Below, piece by piece: positions 42,935 through 52,345 of a stretch of 64,000 nt of DNA. The position numbers and the translations under genes are program-made. The notes under the pieces are model-generated. The model did no database searches. It was not told the origin of the DNA and was given only the letters and a program-made list of their open reading frames with translations. How positions within the stretch are numbered: the first letter of the stretch is position 1; each line of letters opens with the position of its first letter. Origin of the DNA: Stieleria marina (GTDB lineage Bacteria > Planctomycetota > Planctomycetia > Pirellulales > Pirellulaceae); the NCBI GenBank assembly GCA_007741555.1, contig CP036526.1, positions 6,014,001 to 6,078,000 of the forward strand. The letters are read 5' to 3'.

Positions 42935-44128
42935 ATGTCAGAGCCAGCCCCCTCACTGCCCGCCGGATTTCAATTTTCGGGTGTCGCCTGCGGAATCAAA
43001 GCAAGCGGCAAAAAAGACGTTTCTTTGATTGTGTCGGAAAGGGACGTAGTGGGGGCAGGTGTATTTACGAAGAACCAAATCGTCGCCGCACCTGTCCTGC
43101 TGTGCAAAGCTCGTACGCCGTCGGAAACGATCCGTGCGGTTGTGACCAACAGTGGCAATGCGAATGCGTGCACGGGCCAAAGCGGCATGGACGACGCAGT
43201 GACCATGTGCCAGCAAGTCGCCGCCAAGGTCGGATGCGACGAAAGCCAGGTGCTGGTCATGAGCACCGGCGTGATTGGGCAGCCGCTTCCGATGGATAAG
43301 ATCGCCGTCGGAATTGAGCAGGCTCATGATCAACTAAGCAACGATCACGAGTCGTTTTTGTCGGCTGCTGATGCCATTTTGACCACAGACAACGCACGCA
43401 AAATGGTGCAGCGAACGGTCGTCTGTGGCGGCAAGTCGTACGAGATCGCGGCGATGGCCAAAGGCGCCGGAATGATTTCGCCCAACATGGCGACGATGCT
43501 GGCGGTGGTTTTGACGGACGCCCCCCTGGAATCGACACAGTGTCAAACCATGTTGGCCAAAGCGGCTGACTTGAGTTTCAATCGAGTCAGCGTGGATGGG
43601 CACACCAGTACCAACGATACGCTGTTGCTGTTGTCCAGCGGCCAGGGCGAACCGCTCAGTGGCGAACCGCTCCAGGACTTCGTGGACCAGTTAAACGATT
43701 TGTGCATCGAACTGGCAAAGAAACTGGTCGCCGATGGCGAGGGGGCGACGCATGTCATGCAGGTCCACGTCCATGGTGCCGCCGATGATTCGGCCGCTGA
43801 GTTGATTGCGCGAACGGTCGCAGCCAGCCCGTTGGTAAAAACAGCAATCACCGGCGGCGATCCCAACTGGGGACGGATTGTTTCGGCGGCGGGTTACGCA
43901 GAAGCCAAAATCGATCCGACAAAAACGACCCTCAAAATTTGCGGACAGGCCATCTACTTGGAGGGAGTCCCCCAGTCGTTCGATGCAGCCGCTCTGAGCA
44001 AGAAGATGAAGGCCAATGTTGACGTCGAAATCGATCTACAAGTCGGACTGCAAAGTGGCAAAGCGACGTTTTGGTCAAGCGATCTGACGACCGAATACGT
44101 CACGTTCAATTCGGAATACACCACATAA
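42935..44128 (+). CDS. argJ: bifunctional ornithine acetyltransferase / N-acetylglutamate synthase
   Basis: The 397-residue protein transfers acetyl between N-acetylornithine and glutamate in arginine synthesis; it is made as one chain and self-cleaves. The cleavage motif is visible at SPNMATML (Ala186/Thr187), with GVFTKNQIVAAPV early and TNSGNANACTG. The C-terminal part contains VKTAITGGDPNWGRI. Start ATG 42935 gives the normal length. Bifunctionality versus ornithine acetyltransferase alone cannot be decided by sight. It stands alone from other arg genes. Confidence 0.95.
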   Translation: MSEPAPSLPAGFQFSGVACGIKASGKKDVSLIVSERDVVGAGVFTKNQIVAAPVLLCKARTPSETIRAVVTNSGNANACTGQSGMDDAVTMCQQVAAKVGCDESQVLVMSTGVIGQPLPMDKIAVGIEQAHDQLSNDHESFLSAADAILTTDNARKMVQRTVVCGGKSYEIAAMAKGAGMISPNMATMLAVVLTDAPLESTQCQTMLAKAADLSFNRVSVDGHTSTNDTLLLLSSGQGEPLSGEPLQDFVDQLNDLCIELAKKLVADGEGATHVMQVHVHGAADDSAAELIARTVAASPLVKTAITGGDPNWGRIVSAAGYAEAKIDPTKTTLKICGQAIYLEGVPQSFDAAALSKKMKANVDVEIDLQVGLQSGKATFWSSDLTTEYVTFNSEYTT

Positions 44129-44160
44129 CAAGCCGGTTGCCAAAGATTACGAGGTCGACG

Positions 44161-45162
44161 TTATCCAACCTGCGCGGCAATCTTTTCCGCCAGCGCGGTT
44201 GCGTCGATCACTTCGGCGGCATCGATCGGGCGTATTTCCGTGAATGATCGGAACCAGGTCTCTTGGCGGCGGGCAAGCTGCCGAGTGTGAGCGGCGATCT
44301 CCTCTTTGATTCGGTCTAGATCACCGCCGTCGCGCACGTATTCGATTAGCTCTCGATAACCGACGCCCTGGGCAGCGGTCCGAGACAAGGACTGGTAGCG
44401 ATCAAGAAGCCCACGCACTTCATCGACGATTCCCGACTGGAACATCGTTTCGACGCGTTGATTGATCCGGGCGTGCAATTCGGCTCTTGGGACTTTCATT
44501 GCAAAAACAGAGCAGTCTTTGGCCGCACGTGCACGATCAAACTGCGACTGACGATGCGTCAACGGTTGACCAGCCCAGCGAGCGACTTCCAAAGCACGCG
44601 TCATTCTCCTTACATCATTGGGACCGATGCGATGCGCCGCGACCGGATCGACTTGGCGAAGCCGCTGCCGGAGAGCTTCGGCGCCGTGTTGCTTGACGTC
44701 GTCTTCGACAGCTTTGCGAAAATCCCAATCAGCGGGTGGTCCGGGATCGAATCCACGCAGCACCCCCTTGAGAAACATAGGCGTGCCCCCGACAAAAATC
44801 GCTCGTTTGCCTCGTTGCTTCAGATCACGAACGATTTCCCGGGCGGACTGCAAGTAACACGCAACGCTGTATTCTTCGTCGGGATCAACCACATCGATCA
44901 AATGATGCACGACGCGCAGCTGGTCGTCGGGGCTAGGCTTTGCACTGCCAATGTCCATCCCGCGATAGACTGCGACCGAATCAAGCGACAGAATTTCGCC
45001 GTCGATTTTTTGTGCCAATTCGATTGCGACGTCGCTCTTCCCCGACGCAGTGGGTCCGGTCAAAACGATCGCATCATCGACCAATGGAGCCAGAACATCC
45101 CCCTGGGTATCGGAAGAATCGGAATTGGAAGGTTCCAAACGGGGTGCCTCATCATGCTGCAT
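44161..45162 (-). CDS. miaA: tRNA dimethylallyltransferase
   Basis: The 333-residue enzyme adds a dimethylallyl group to A37 of tRNAs reading UNN codons. Visible: P-loop VLTGPTASGKSDVA, the DSVAVYRGMDIGSAKP motif, HHLIDVVDPDEEYSV and FVGGTPMFLKGVLRG (usual GGTGLY altered to GGTPMF), and VRRMTRALEV. Length is slightly above the typical 310. The C-terminal half keeps the RQLARRQETWFR segment. Confidence 0.95.
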   Translation of the reverse strand: MQHDEAPRLEPSNSDSSDTQGDVLAPLVDDAIVLTGPTASGKSDVAIELAQKIDGEILSLDSVAVYRGMDIGSAKPSPDDQLRVVHHLIDVVDPDEEYSVACYLQSAREIVRDLKQRGKRAIFVGGTPMFLKGVLRGFDPGPPADWDFRKAVEDDVKQHGAEALRQRLRQVDPVAAHRIGPNDVRRMTRALEVARWAGQPLTHRQSQFDRARAAKDCSVFAMKVPRAELHARINQRVETMFQSGIVDEVRGLLDRYQSLSRTAAQGVGYRELIEYVRDGGDLDRIKEEIAAHTRQLARRQETWFRSFTEIRPIDAAEVIDATALAEKIAAQVG

Positions 45163-45439
45163 AACCGGCGAATTTTATCAGTTGGGATTCAATTGGCGTA
45201 GTCCACCGCGACCGAGCGTGGCAATCCACGGCTGAGCGAGCTGTATTGTTGGTCGTAGTACTGGTTACTGGTCGTCGCAGATATAGCAGGCACCATCACT
45301 GGGATCGTCCGATTCTGCCCAAGAATCGCTTGGACTGGCCCGCCCCGGTGTTAGAATTGATTGACTATAGGAATCCGCCAAGCGGCCATCTAAGTCCAAA
45401 CGCCGATTTCTGCCAACCACGTCTGAGATAGCAAACCGC

Positions 45440-45994
45440 ATGGGCCTGACGTATTTCAAACGATTCCGAATGGACTGCGATCTTCGCGAAGCGTTGCCCG
45501 CGGCTCGTCCGTTGCCATCAGGGTACGAACTGGTGCCGTTCAGCCAAGATCTGATTCGGCAACACGCGATCGCTAAATACGAAAGTTTTCGTCACGAACT
45601 GGATGCCAACGTGTTTCCGTGCTTGGGTCGCCGCGATGGCTGCTTGCGATTGATGCGCGAGATCGCTTCCAGGCCGACGTTTGTTCCCGAATCCACTTGG
45701 TTACTACGTCACCGTGATCAGAGGGGGCGAATCGAGAGCATCGGGACGATCCAAGGACTGCAGAGCGAAGGCTGGGGTGCGATCCAAAATCTTGGCGTCC
45801 AGCAATCGCATCGTGGTCTTGGCCTAGGCTCCATCTTACTGATGAAAGCCGCTGCCGGTTTTTGGAATGCTGGTCTGCAAAAGATTCATCTCGAAGTCAC
45901 CACCGAAAACACGGCCGCCATTCGTCTGTACGAACGACTCGGGTTCAAACGAGCGCAAGTGGTTTACAAAGCGGCGGATGTCGCTGGCGTCTAA
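45440..45994 (+). CDS. GNAT-family N-acetyltransferase
   Basis: The 184-residue protein has an acetyl-CoA binding core: motif A LGVQQSHRGLGLGSILL followed by EVTTENTAAIRLYERLGFK. The first ~80 residues are a divergent N-terminal part. GNAT proteins acetylate small molecules, antibiotics or protein N-termini; the substrate is open. It is convergent with the glycosyltransferase-sulfotransferase gene, 5 bases away, and divergent from miaA. Confidence 0.88.
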   Translation: MGLTYFKRFRMDCDLREALPAARPLPSGYELVPFSQDLIRQHAIAKYESFRHELDANVFPCLGRRDGCLRLMREIASRPTFVPESTWLLRHRDQRGRIESIGTIQGLQSEGWGAIQNLGVQQSHRGLGLGSILLMKAAAGFWNAGLQKIHLEVTTENTAAIRLYERLGFKRAQVVYKAADVAGV

Positions 45995-45999
45995 ATCAG

Positions 46000-47838
46000 C
46001 TACGCGTCGGTCGGCTCAGGAACGGAGTGGTCCGTTTCGAAAGCGTATCCCAGCCGAACTCGTAGATCGCCCAACATCTGATTCGCTGTTTGCTTGATCG
46101 CGTCGGTAAAGTTGGGCGAATCACGCCAACCTCCGGCGATGCCTTGCCGGCGAAATTCCAACCGGCCGGTTCGTTTGTAGTTTTCAAAGCGATGTTTTTC
46201 AACACTTCGCAAAACGTGCTTTTCGTTGATCGCCTGCCCCAGGATCTGTGCACACTGCTGCAAGCCCCCTGCAGTGTCATCGAGCAGGTTTTCGTAAGAC
46301 AACCAAAGACGCTGATTGTCCGGGAAGGATTCGTAGGCGTTCAAAGCCGCGGTCATCGTTCGGTGAATATGCCGGGCCGTCCGCTCAGCGTGTTCGGGGT
46401 CAAGCGGATCGCCATCGGCGTCACCGAACCGATCGTTCCAGCTACCGCTGCGCTGGAGATCCAGATACGAGTCGAACACATCAAATGGGTCGCGTGCCAA
46501 AAAGACCAAGCGGCTTCGAGGGAACACGTCGTGTATCCACGGATAGATCTCTGGCGTGTTGACTTCTTTGACGGCCAATGCGTGGTCACCAAGCTTTGGA
46601 AAACGATCCTTGGCGACATCAAAAAACATGCTTCGCAGTCCGGCCAACCAGATGCTCTGTTGCTGCCGTGAAAAGAACGCTGACTTGCGATCGCGTTCCT
46701 CGGGCCTCTCCTGCAGATGGCGAAACAATCTTCCAAAATAGGGTTCGTGCCAACGCCGAATTCTGGGCAAATCTCCTAGCATTTCCGCCAGCCAAGTCGA
46801 TCCAGTTCTTCCACAACCAATGATCCAGCCCGTCTGCGATTCGATCAAATCGATCTCCAAGGGAGAACCACCGGCAGTCAACAGCGCATGCGAAAGACGG
46901 TCGGCGCGATCAAAATACGTCTGTGATTGCAGCGTGATTTGTTTGGCTTCCTGGACTTTAATCCCACGCGTGTCAGGTTCGGTCAACGCTCGTTCGATCG
47001 ACTCAATAGCAGAATCAGCATCGTCAAAATGGTAGATCGAGTCTCCGTAAATCGAATCAACTTCCGCTCGCCGTGGTCCACTGACCAGCGCGGCGTGGCC
47101 GAAAGCGGTCACTTCAAATATCCGCGGACTCGGCGAGACCGCAGGCCGATCGGACTCTCGAAAGACATTGATCGCAACGTGGCAATCCGAGTAGATCTGC
47201 CACTTTTCCGCTTCATCGACCGTCTTGATTTTGACATCGGCAAATTGAAAACGATCAAAAACCGTAGCGTCTCCTAGCACTTTGCCAGCGATCAACATTC
47301 TGCGTTGGTTGCGTTCGCAGTGCTCTGCAATTTCGACCAACAACGGGGCACGATCCTCGAACACCGTTCCCAAGAAGGCTACGTCATACGTTGGTTGATC
47401 ACGCCGCGACAATTCAGGCGGCGGCAACGTGGCCGTCGGCAGATACTCGGCCCCCTCCCATGCACACTCCTTTTCGTTGGTGAAGCGATACGTATAAATC
47501 GATTCGGCATCTGGGATCGTGACGTACGGATCATCCGTCGCAATCAACACCGTCGGGATCCCGGCGCGCCGTATCGATTGCGGCACGCGACTGCGGTGCC
47601 CGCGAAAGTACAATCCGTCGACGAACACGACAAAGTCAATGTGGTTCGCTTGGTCGACGGCAGTCCCGATGATGTCGTTGCAAACGGCATCAATGCTAAG
47701 CAGCTTTAAAAACGAAAACGTGGAGTACGGAATGACATGCATTCCAGCCTGCTCCAACGCGACGCGGTACCCATCCCACACATCGCGAGTCGAAAAGTTT
47801 GCCGAGCCAGCGACCAAAAGAACCGTTGCCGATTTCAT
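46000..47838 (-). CDS. glycosyltransferase-sulfotransferase fusion protein
   Basis: The 612-residue protein joins two catalytic-looking domains. The first ~320 residues look like a CgeB/GT4-type glycosyltransferase (start ATVLLVAGSANFSTRDVW; later PSPRIFEVTAFGHAALVSG with a Rossmann-like donor site). The second (from about 335) is a sulfotransferase: PAPS-binding P-loop GCGRTGSTWLAEML and the 3'-phosphate motif LVFLARDPFDVFDSYLDL, plus RHIHRTMTAALNAYE. It could add a sugar and then sulfate it, for example in surface glycans; the order is inferred. It ends 5 bases from the GNAT stop. Confidence 0.9.
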   Translation of the reverse strand: MKSATVLLVAGSANFSTRDVWDGYRVALEQAGMHVIPYSTFSFLKLLSIDAVCNDIIGTAVDQANHIDFVVFVDGLYFRGHRSRVPQSIRRAGIPTVLIATDDPYVTIPDAESIYTYRFTNEKECAWEGAEYLPTATLPPPELSRRDQPTYDVAFLGTVFEDRAPLLVEIAEHCERNQRRMLIAGKVLGDATVFDRFQFADVKIKTVDEAEKWQIYSDCHVAINVFRESDRPAVSPSPRIFEVTAFGHAALVSGPRRAEVDSIYGDSIYHFDDADSAIESIERALTEPDTRGIKVQEAKQITLQSQTYFDRADRLSHALLTAGGSPLEIDLIESQTGWIIGCGRTGSTWLAEMLGDLPRIRRWHEPYFGRLFRHLQERPEERDRKSAFFSRQQQSIWLAGLRSMFFDVAKDRFPKLGDHALAVKEVNTPEIYPWIHDVFPRSRLVFLARDPFDVFDSYLDLQRSGSWNDRFGDADGDPLDPEHAERTARHIHRTMTAALNAYESFPDNQRLWLSYENLLDDTAGGLQQCAQILGQAINEKHVLRSVEKHRFENYKRTGRLEFRRQGIAGGWRDSPNFTDAIKQTANQMLGDLRVRLGYAFETDHSVPEPTDA

Positions 47839-47914
47839 TGGTGCCTCGAACTATCGAGAGAACTGGACCTAGAACGCTTACAGACAGACAACACGAACCA
47901 TGACTTTGAACTGA

Positions 47915-48124
47915 TCACTGGCCACCGTCATAGTCGTAATTGTGTGTCATCGAGTCGGAAGCATCTCCCGTTTTGACTTGCTGGCTATTGGCCTGCATTG
48001 CATCGGATTTTGCAGTAATTCCCCACCAGCTCACAGCGGCCAAACTAGCGGAGCCGGTCGCTTTGATGAAATCTCGCCTTGGGACTGGCGAACGCCCTGG
48101 CGGATACTTTTGATCTTCATTCAT
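47915..48124 (-). CDS. small Tat-signal protein (69 residues)
   Basis: A 69-residue ORF begins MNEDQKYPPG and has a twin-arginine motif PRRDFIK at 15-21, followed by the hydrophobic stretch ATGSASLAAVSWWGITA, and then a short hydrophilic end, QANSQQVKTGDASDS, closing with NYDYDGGQ. ATG 48124 places the Tat motif correctly; an upstream in-frame start would add 14 residues. The mature part would be only about 25-30 residues. It might be an exported peptide or a degenerate remnant of a larger Tat substrate. It lies 63 bases after the three-repeat protein gene, on the same strand. Confidence 0.55.
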   Translation of the reverse strand: MNEDQKYPPGRSPVPRRDFIKATGSASLAAVSWWGITAKSDAMQANSQQVKTGDASDSMTHNYDYDGGQ

Positions 48125-48187
48125 GAGACAACTAACTAAAAAGCTTGCGCGGACACCTATTTCCAAAACGTCAAATCAAACGTCTTC

Positions 48188-49048
48188 TCAAACATGCGGT
48201 GGGACGAAATCAAAGCTGCCTTCGATTTCATCGGTGCCGTTGAGCCCCTGGACTGACACGATATCATTCGCTCGCGCAACCTTAAAATCAAAAGACATAC
48301 CACTGGTAATCGTGACAGGAGCCGCTAAGCCGTGCAGCTTGAATGAGTGGTCCCCCGAATTGAACACCCGAAAATAGTTATCGCGTCTTCCGTTCCTCAA
48401 GGTGTTGATAATCACATGGTCCAGGCTTGGATCGGGATGCGTTGGAATCTTGGGGCCAATTTTAAACCGTCCGCTCCTCACGTCCCCCACTTGGTCAAGA
48501 TGGAAGTAGATCCCTTTGGCCGAGGAGATCAACTCGACCTCCATACCATTTCCATCCAGCTCGATGTCGATCGATGTCTTCGGCTTCAAATTTGTCACGA
48601 GCGTCGGAGCTGTCGGATGCAACCGAAAAATTTTGAACGCATCATTGCCCGAATTGATGACACGATACAGAACACTTTTTGCGTTCGGGTTTGCGTCGCT
48701 CACAATGGAAAACATGCCACTTACTTTCGAAAACCGTCCACTCCTGACCTCCGAGTGTTCCGACAAGAATTCATAGATGCCTTCGACCATCTTGTCGCCC
48801 GCCGGTGTCGTGGGAGTCGCGGGAACCCGCTTGATCATGATGTCTCCTGAACCTGGACGGACATCAACACTGCAATCTGCCGGTAGCACGATGTTCGGCT
48901 GCCCTCGAATGGCGACTAAGAAAGCAGAGTAGCCAGAATTGAAAATCCGATAAGTTCCTCCATGACCATCAATGATAGGAAGTCCACGCCTGTTTCCGAC
49001 CAAGATCTGCGTTGCGTCACCCGTAAATCGACCGCTGCGAATTGCCAT
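48188..49048 (-). CDS. unrecognised protein built of three tandem repeats
   Basis: The 286-residue protein is made of three homologous ~90-residue units at about 3-99, 101-184 and 190-281. Each opens with [I/V]RSGRF (3-7, 102-106, 190-195), has a [YF]R[IV]xNSGxxxF core (33-43, 128-138, 226-236), a xSxDxxV-type strand and a closing Gly-x-[YF] segment. The pattern suggests a beta-rich module, with no signal peptide or membrane helix. ATG 49048 is favoured by GGGAG about 9 bases upstream; an in-frame ATG lies further up. I do not recognise the family. It follows the WD40 kinase by 118 bases and precedes the Tat-signal protein. Confidence 0.8.
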   Translation of the reverse strand: MAIRSGRFTGDATQILVGNRRGLPIIDGHGGTYRIFNSGYSAFLVAIRGQPNIVLPADCSVDVRPGSGDIMIKRVPATPTTPAGDKMVEGIYEFLSEHSEVRSGRFSKVSGMFSIVSDANPNAKSVLYRVINSGNDAFKIFRLHPTAPTLVTNLKPKTSIDIELDGNGMEVELISSAKGIYFHLDQVGDVRSGRFKIGPKIPTHPDPSLDHVIINTLRNGRRDNYFRVFNSGDHSFKLHGLAAPVTITSGMSFDFKVARANDIVSVQGLNGTDEIEGSFDFVPPHV

Positions 49049-49166
49049 GTTGTGCTCCCGGCTGTTCGAATCTTGAAGAAACTGCTTAAGCGAAATCATA
49101 ACCCGCCAGCGGGGCAACTGTTCCTCCTAGTCAAAAGTCGGCTTGGGGCAGCCCATCCACCCTGGA

Positions 49167-52100
49167 CTAGTGTTCAGTCCTCCAGATTCTGGCGTCGCCG
49201 TCGATTCCGGCAGAGAGCATCGTGCTTCCGTCAGCTGAAGCAGCGATTGAAAACAGTTGATGCTCGTCTCGATGCAAGCGAATTCGGCTGTCGCCATTTT
49301 CCAGGTCCCAGATCGCGATTGCGTTGCTGTCCCCTACCGAAGCAATCGCATTGCCTCCAGGGATGCGGATCAAATCGTTGACGTAGTTGACGTAGGCTTT
49401 GATTTTCCAAAGCTCTGCCATCGCTGATTGATCAAAACAGATGACCTCGCCACCGCGCGTGCCCACCACAATTTTGTCGCCGGCCATTACCAGGGATTCG
49501 CCTGAAGCATCCAAAGCGATTCTTGCGTTTTGCCACTCAAGACGGCTGAGCTCCGCAACTCGAATCTGCTGATGGCTGAATGAAACAGCAAGCTGTTGCG
49601 AGTCGCCGGACAATGCCAATGCAACTACCTTTGGCTGTTCAGAAATATCCGATTCGACGGGCAGGGCAAGTGAAAACAATTCCTTGGCGACCTGCTTGCG
49701 ATTCAAATCGATGGAGTACCCGACAATGGGTCCACCTGATCTGCTGATGATCAAAAGTTTGCCGGATTGCGAAAACGTCATCTCATCAACATCAAGCTCG
49801 GCAATGGTTGCAACTGACTTGCCGCTACTAGACATAAGCTGCACTGGTAGACCTGCAGAACCGATCGCAACGACAGAGTTCTGTTCAGACGCACTCACCA
49901 TTGGACGCCTATCCGAAGATTTAAAGAGCAAATCGACGGTACGCTTCTCAAAGTTCAACTTTTTGATCGATCCATCACGATAAGTTGCCACTGCCTCCTG
50001 CGATGACAGAAAGTCGATGTCAAAAATGGGTTCGTCACTGCCAATCATGAGCGCGCGTTGAAAGTCGCTCGTGTCAATCGTTCGGAGGATTCCTTTTGCC
50101 GACCCAACCGCCATTCGGCTTCCATTCTTGGAGACATCGAGCAGCCCCTCTACTCCATAGTGTGTTTGAATGTCACTGATTTCTTGGTGTGTCTCCAAAT
50201 CGAAAATGGCAACCACCCCCTTACTTGAACACAGTGCCACCAACGAGCTCTTGCCAAGAAATCGAATGCCCGAAATCCAATCAAAACGCGTATTGAGATT
50301 GAACAGCGGAGTTCCATCGATCGTTTCGTGCATCAATAGGTAACCGCCTCTTGTCCCAGCAACCAAGCGATCGCCACTGGGCGAGAGCGCGACCGACTGA
50401 ATCGAACGACCATCACGAATCGCGAATCTCATGTTCTTTGCGTCAACATCCCAAACGCGAATTACACCTTCACTGCCGATCGTGGCCAGCACACTTCCAT
50501 CAAATGACGCATCCAAGGCGACTAATCCCTCGCGTCCAGTCGGAATCTCGCTGACCAGTTTCCATGTACCGACCTCCCAGACTCGTACCGCACCGCTGGC
50601 GCCTGACGAAAACAACCTCTTTCCATCGCCAGAGAATCGGACGACTTGCACCCCGACGCCGTGCTTAAAAATTGTCGGCAGTTTGCTTTCGTCGCTGATC
50701 GAATCCCAAACGTAAACCGATCCATCCTTTGCGCCCGCAGCCACTCGATTGTCGGCGTGAGAGATCGCAACGGCTTGCCAACGGCCAGCGTGAAACGGAA
50801 TTTCGCGAATCGACTTGGCTGATTCGAATTCAAAAACACGCAAGAAGCGATCGTCAGCGATTGACGCCCACCAATCGCCGTCGCGACTGACTGCCAAGCC
50901 TTTGACGCGGCGTCCGTGTTGAGTGACCGCTTCGAAACGATTCAACTTTGCCGCCAGATACCGCCATTCAAAGCCTCGCAGATACTTCAACCCCGTCGTG
51001 TTGTATCGATCCAAAGTACTTCGGGTCGCTTCGATATCACCAACGCCTAAATGACTCGCTGCCATCGACATCTGCGACGCGTACAGCGATCGATTGGCCT
51101 GCAGCGTTTGCTTTCGGGCTTCTAACCAAAACGTGGTCGTTCCCGCCAAACCGATCAACAGGCTGGACAAAAACAGAGTGGTCAGGGACGCGGTCATTCG
51201 ATTTCGCTGGCACCAACGCCAGGCCTTTTCGATTCGCGAAACGGGGCGTGCCAAGATCGGCTTCCCTTCCTTGAAACGCTGCAATTCATCGCAAAATTCG
51301 TCGGCCGTTTGGTAGCGACGGCCAGGCGCACGCTGAAGACACTTCAGGCAAATCGTTTCCAAATCCAGCGGAACCGACGTCCGGAGTTGTCGCAGTGGTG
51401 TGGGGTCTTCGTTGGACTTTTGGTGCAAAACTGCCTGCACGTTGCCACGGTACGGACGTTCGCCCGTGAGCATTTCGTACATCATCACGCCCATGGCATA
51501 AACGTCGGCGCGGCGATCAACTTGATCGACTTCTTGACCGGCCTGCTCGGGCGCCATGTAGAGAATGGTGCCGACAACTTTCCCGCGCGATGAGATCGAT
51601 TCTTCGACGCTAACAACTTTTGCCAACCCAAAATCCGCCACCAACGGGACACCGGCATCGTCGACCAAAACGTTACCTGGCTTCATGTCGCGATGGACGA
51701 TTTGGTTCTCGTGTGCATGGTGCAGACCTGACGCGATTCCTTGCAGTAGATCGACGACACGTGCCTGTGGCGGCAATCCCTTGCTGAGGTACGATCGCAA
51801 GTCGAGCCCGCTGACGTACTCGCAGACGATGAAAACCTGTCCTTCAAATTCGCCGACCTCGTGGACCGTCACGATATTGGGGTGCTGCAACTTGGCAGCC
51901 GTTTTGGCTTCCCGCACCAGCGACTTCGATGTGCCCCGACGTCTAACAGGTAGCTTTACCGCGACGCTGCGGTCCAACCGGGTATCCTTGGCCAGCCAAA
52001 CCGTTCCGAACCCGCCTTGCCCCAGGACACGTTGCAATTCGAAGTGCGCGAACTGCCGCGGTTCGCCCCCCGCGGCTTCTGTTTCCAACGAAAAACCGTC

Positions 52101-52262
52101 ATCAGCGTCTTCGCTCAACAGAGTCCCGCAGCTCGGACAACTGACCAGCGTCAAATCCTTATCGACAACGTCATCATCATTGGCAATGCTCAAGGTCCGG
52201 CCGAGACGACTTGACGGTCCGTCGTCAAACGAATGGTTGCAAACGGGACATTCACTATCCAT
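49167..52262 (-). CDS. receptor-like Ser/Thr kinase with WD40 repeats
   Basis: The 1031-residue protein begins with a likely zinc ribbon (CPVC at 5-8 and CPSC at 42-45), then a Hanks kinase (glycine loop GQGGFGTVWL, Lys103, HRDMKPGN, DFG in VADFGLAKV), a membrane helix near 355-375, then about 650 residues of WD40-like repeats with characteristic GxxxVxxWD and SxDG patterns (for example FSPDG-like FSGDGKRLFSSG). The WD40 part would lie outside the cytoplasm and act as sensor or scaffold. It is the first of the minus-strand run with the three-repeat and Tat-peptide genes; target unknown. Confidence 0.94.
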   Translation of the reverse strand: MDSECPVCNHSFDDGPSSRLGRTLSIANDDDVVDKDLTLVSCPSCGTLLSEDADDGFSLETEAAGGEPRQFAHFELQRVLGQGGFGTVWLAKDTRLDRSVAVKLPVRRRGTSKSLVREAKTAAKLQHPNIVTVHEVGEFEGQVFIVCEYVSGLDLRSYLSKGLPPQARVVDLLQGIASGLHHAHENQIVHRDMKPGNVLVDDAGVPLVADFGLAKVVSVEESISSRGKVVGTILYMAPEQAGQEVDQVDRRADVYAMGVMMYEMLTGERPYRGNVQAVLHQKSNEDPTPLRQLRTSVPLDLETICLKCLQRAPGRRYQTADEFCDELQRFKEGKPILARPVSRIEKAWRWCQRNRMTASLTTLFLSSLLIGLAGTTTFWLEARKQTLQANRSLYASQMSMAASHLGVGDIEATRSTLDRYNTTGLKYLRGFEWRYLAAKLNRFEAVTQHGRRVKGLAVSRDGDWWASIADDRFLRVFEFESAKSIREIPFHAGRWQAVAISHADNRVAAGAKDGSVYVWDSISDESKLPTIFKHGVGVQVVRFSGDGKRLFSSGASGAVRVWEVGTWKLVSEIPTGREGLVALDASFDGSVLATIGSEGVIRVWDVDAKNMRFAIRDGRSIQSVALSPSGDRLVAGTRGGYLLMHETIDGTPLFNLNTRFDWISGIRFLGKSSLVALCSSKGVVAIFDLETHQEISDIQTHYGVEGLLDVSKNGSRMAVGSAKGILRTIDTSDFQRALMIGSDEPIFDIDFLSSQEAVATYRDGSIKKLNFEKRTVDLLFKSSDRRPMVSASEQNSVVAIGSAGLPVQLMSSSGKSVATIAELDVDEMTFSQSGKLLIISRSGGPIVGYSIDLNRKQVAKELFSLALPVESDISEQPKVVALALSGDSQQLAVSFSHQQIRVAELSRLEWQNARIALDASGESLVMAGDKIVVGTRGGEVICFDQSAMAELWKIKAYVNYVNDLIRIPGGNAIASVGDSNAIAIWDLENGDSRIRLHRDEHQLFSIAASADGSTMLSAGIDGDARIWRTEH

Positions 52263-52345
52263 TCGTTATCGGCCCTTGGGAGTGAAGCATCAGCTCGTGC
52301 CGCCTTTGCAAAATGCTTGGCGGCACGAGGCATCATCAAAGTGAT

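Noticed and set aside
45189-45296. 35-codon minus-strand ORF upstream of miaA, reading NQYYDQQYSSLSRGLPRS near its end
   Set aside because: Reads somewhat naturally, but has no ribosome-binding site, lies in a divergent promoter region and is too short to support without homology.
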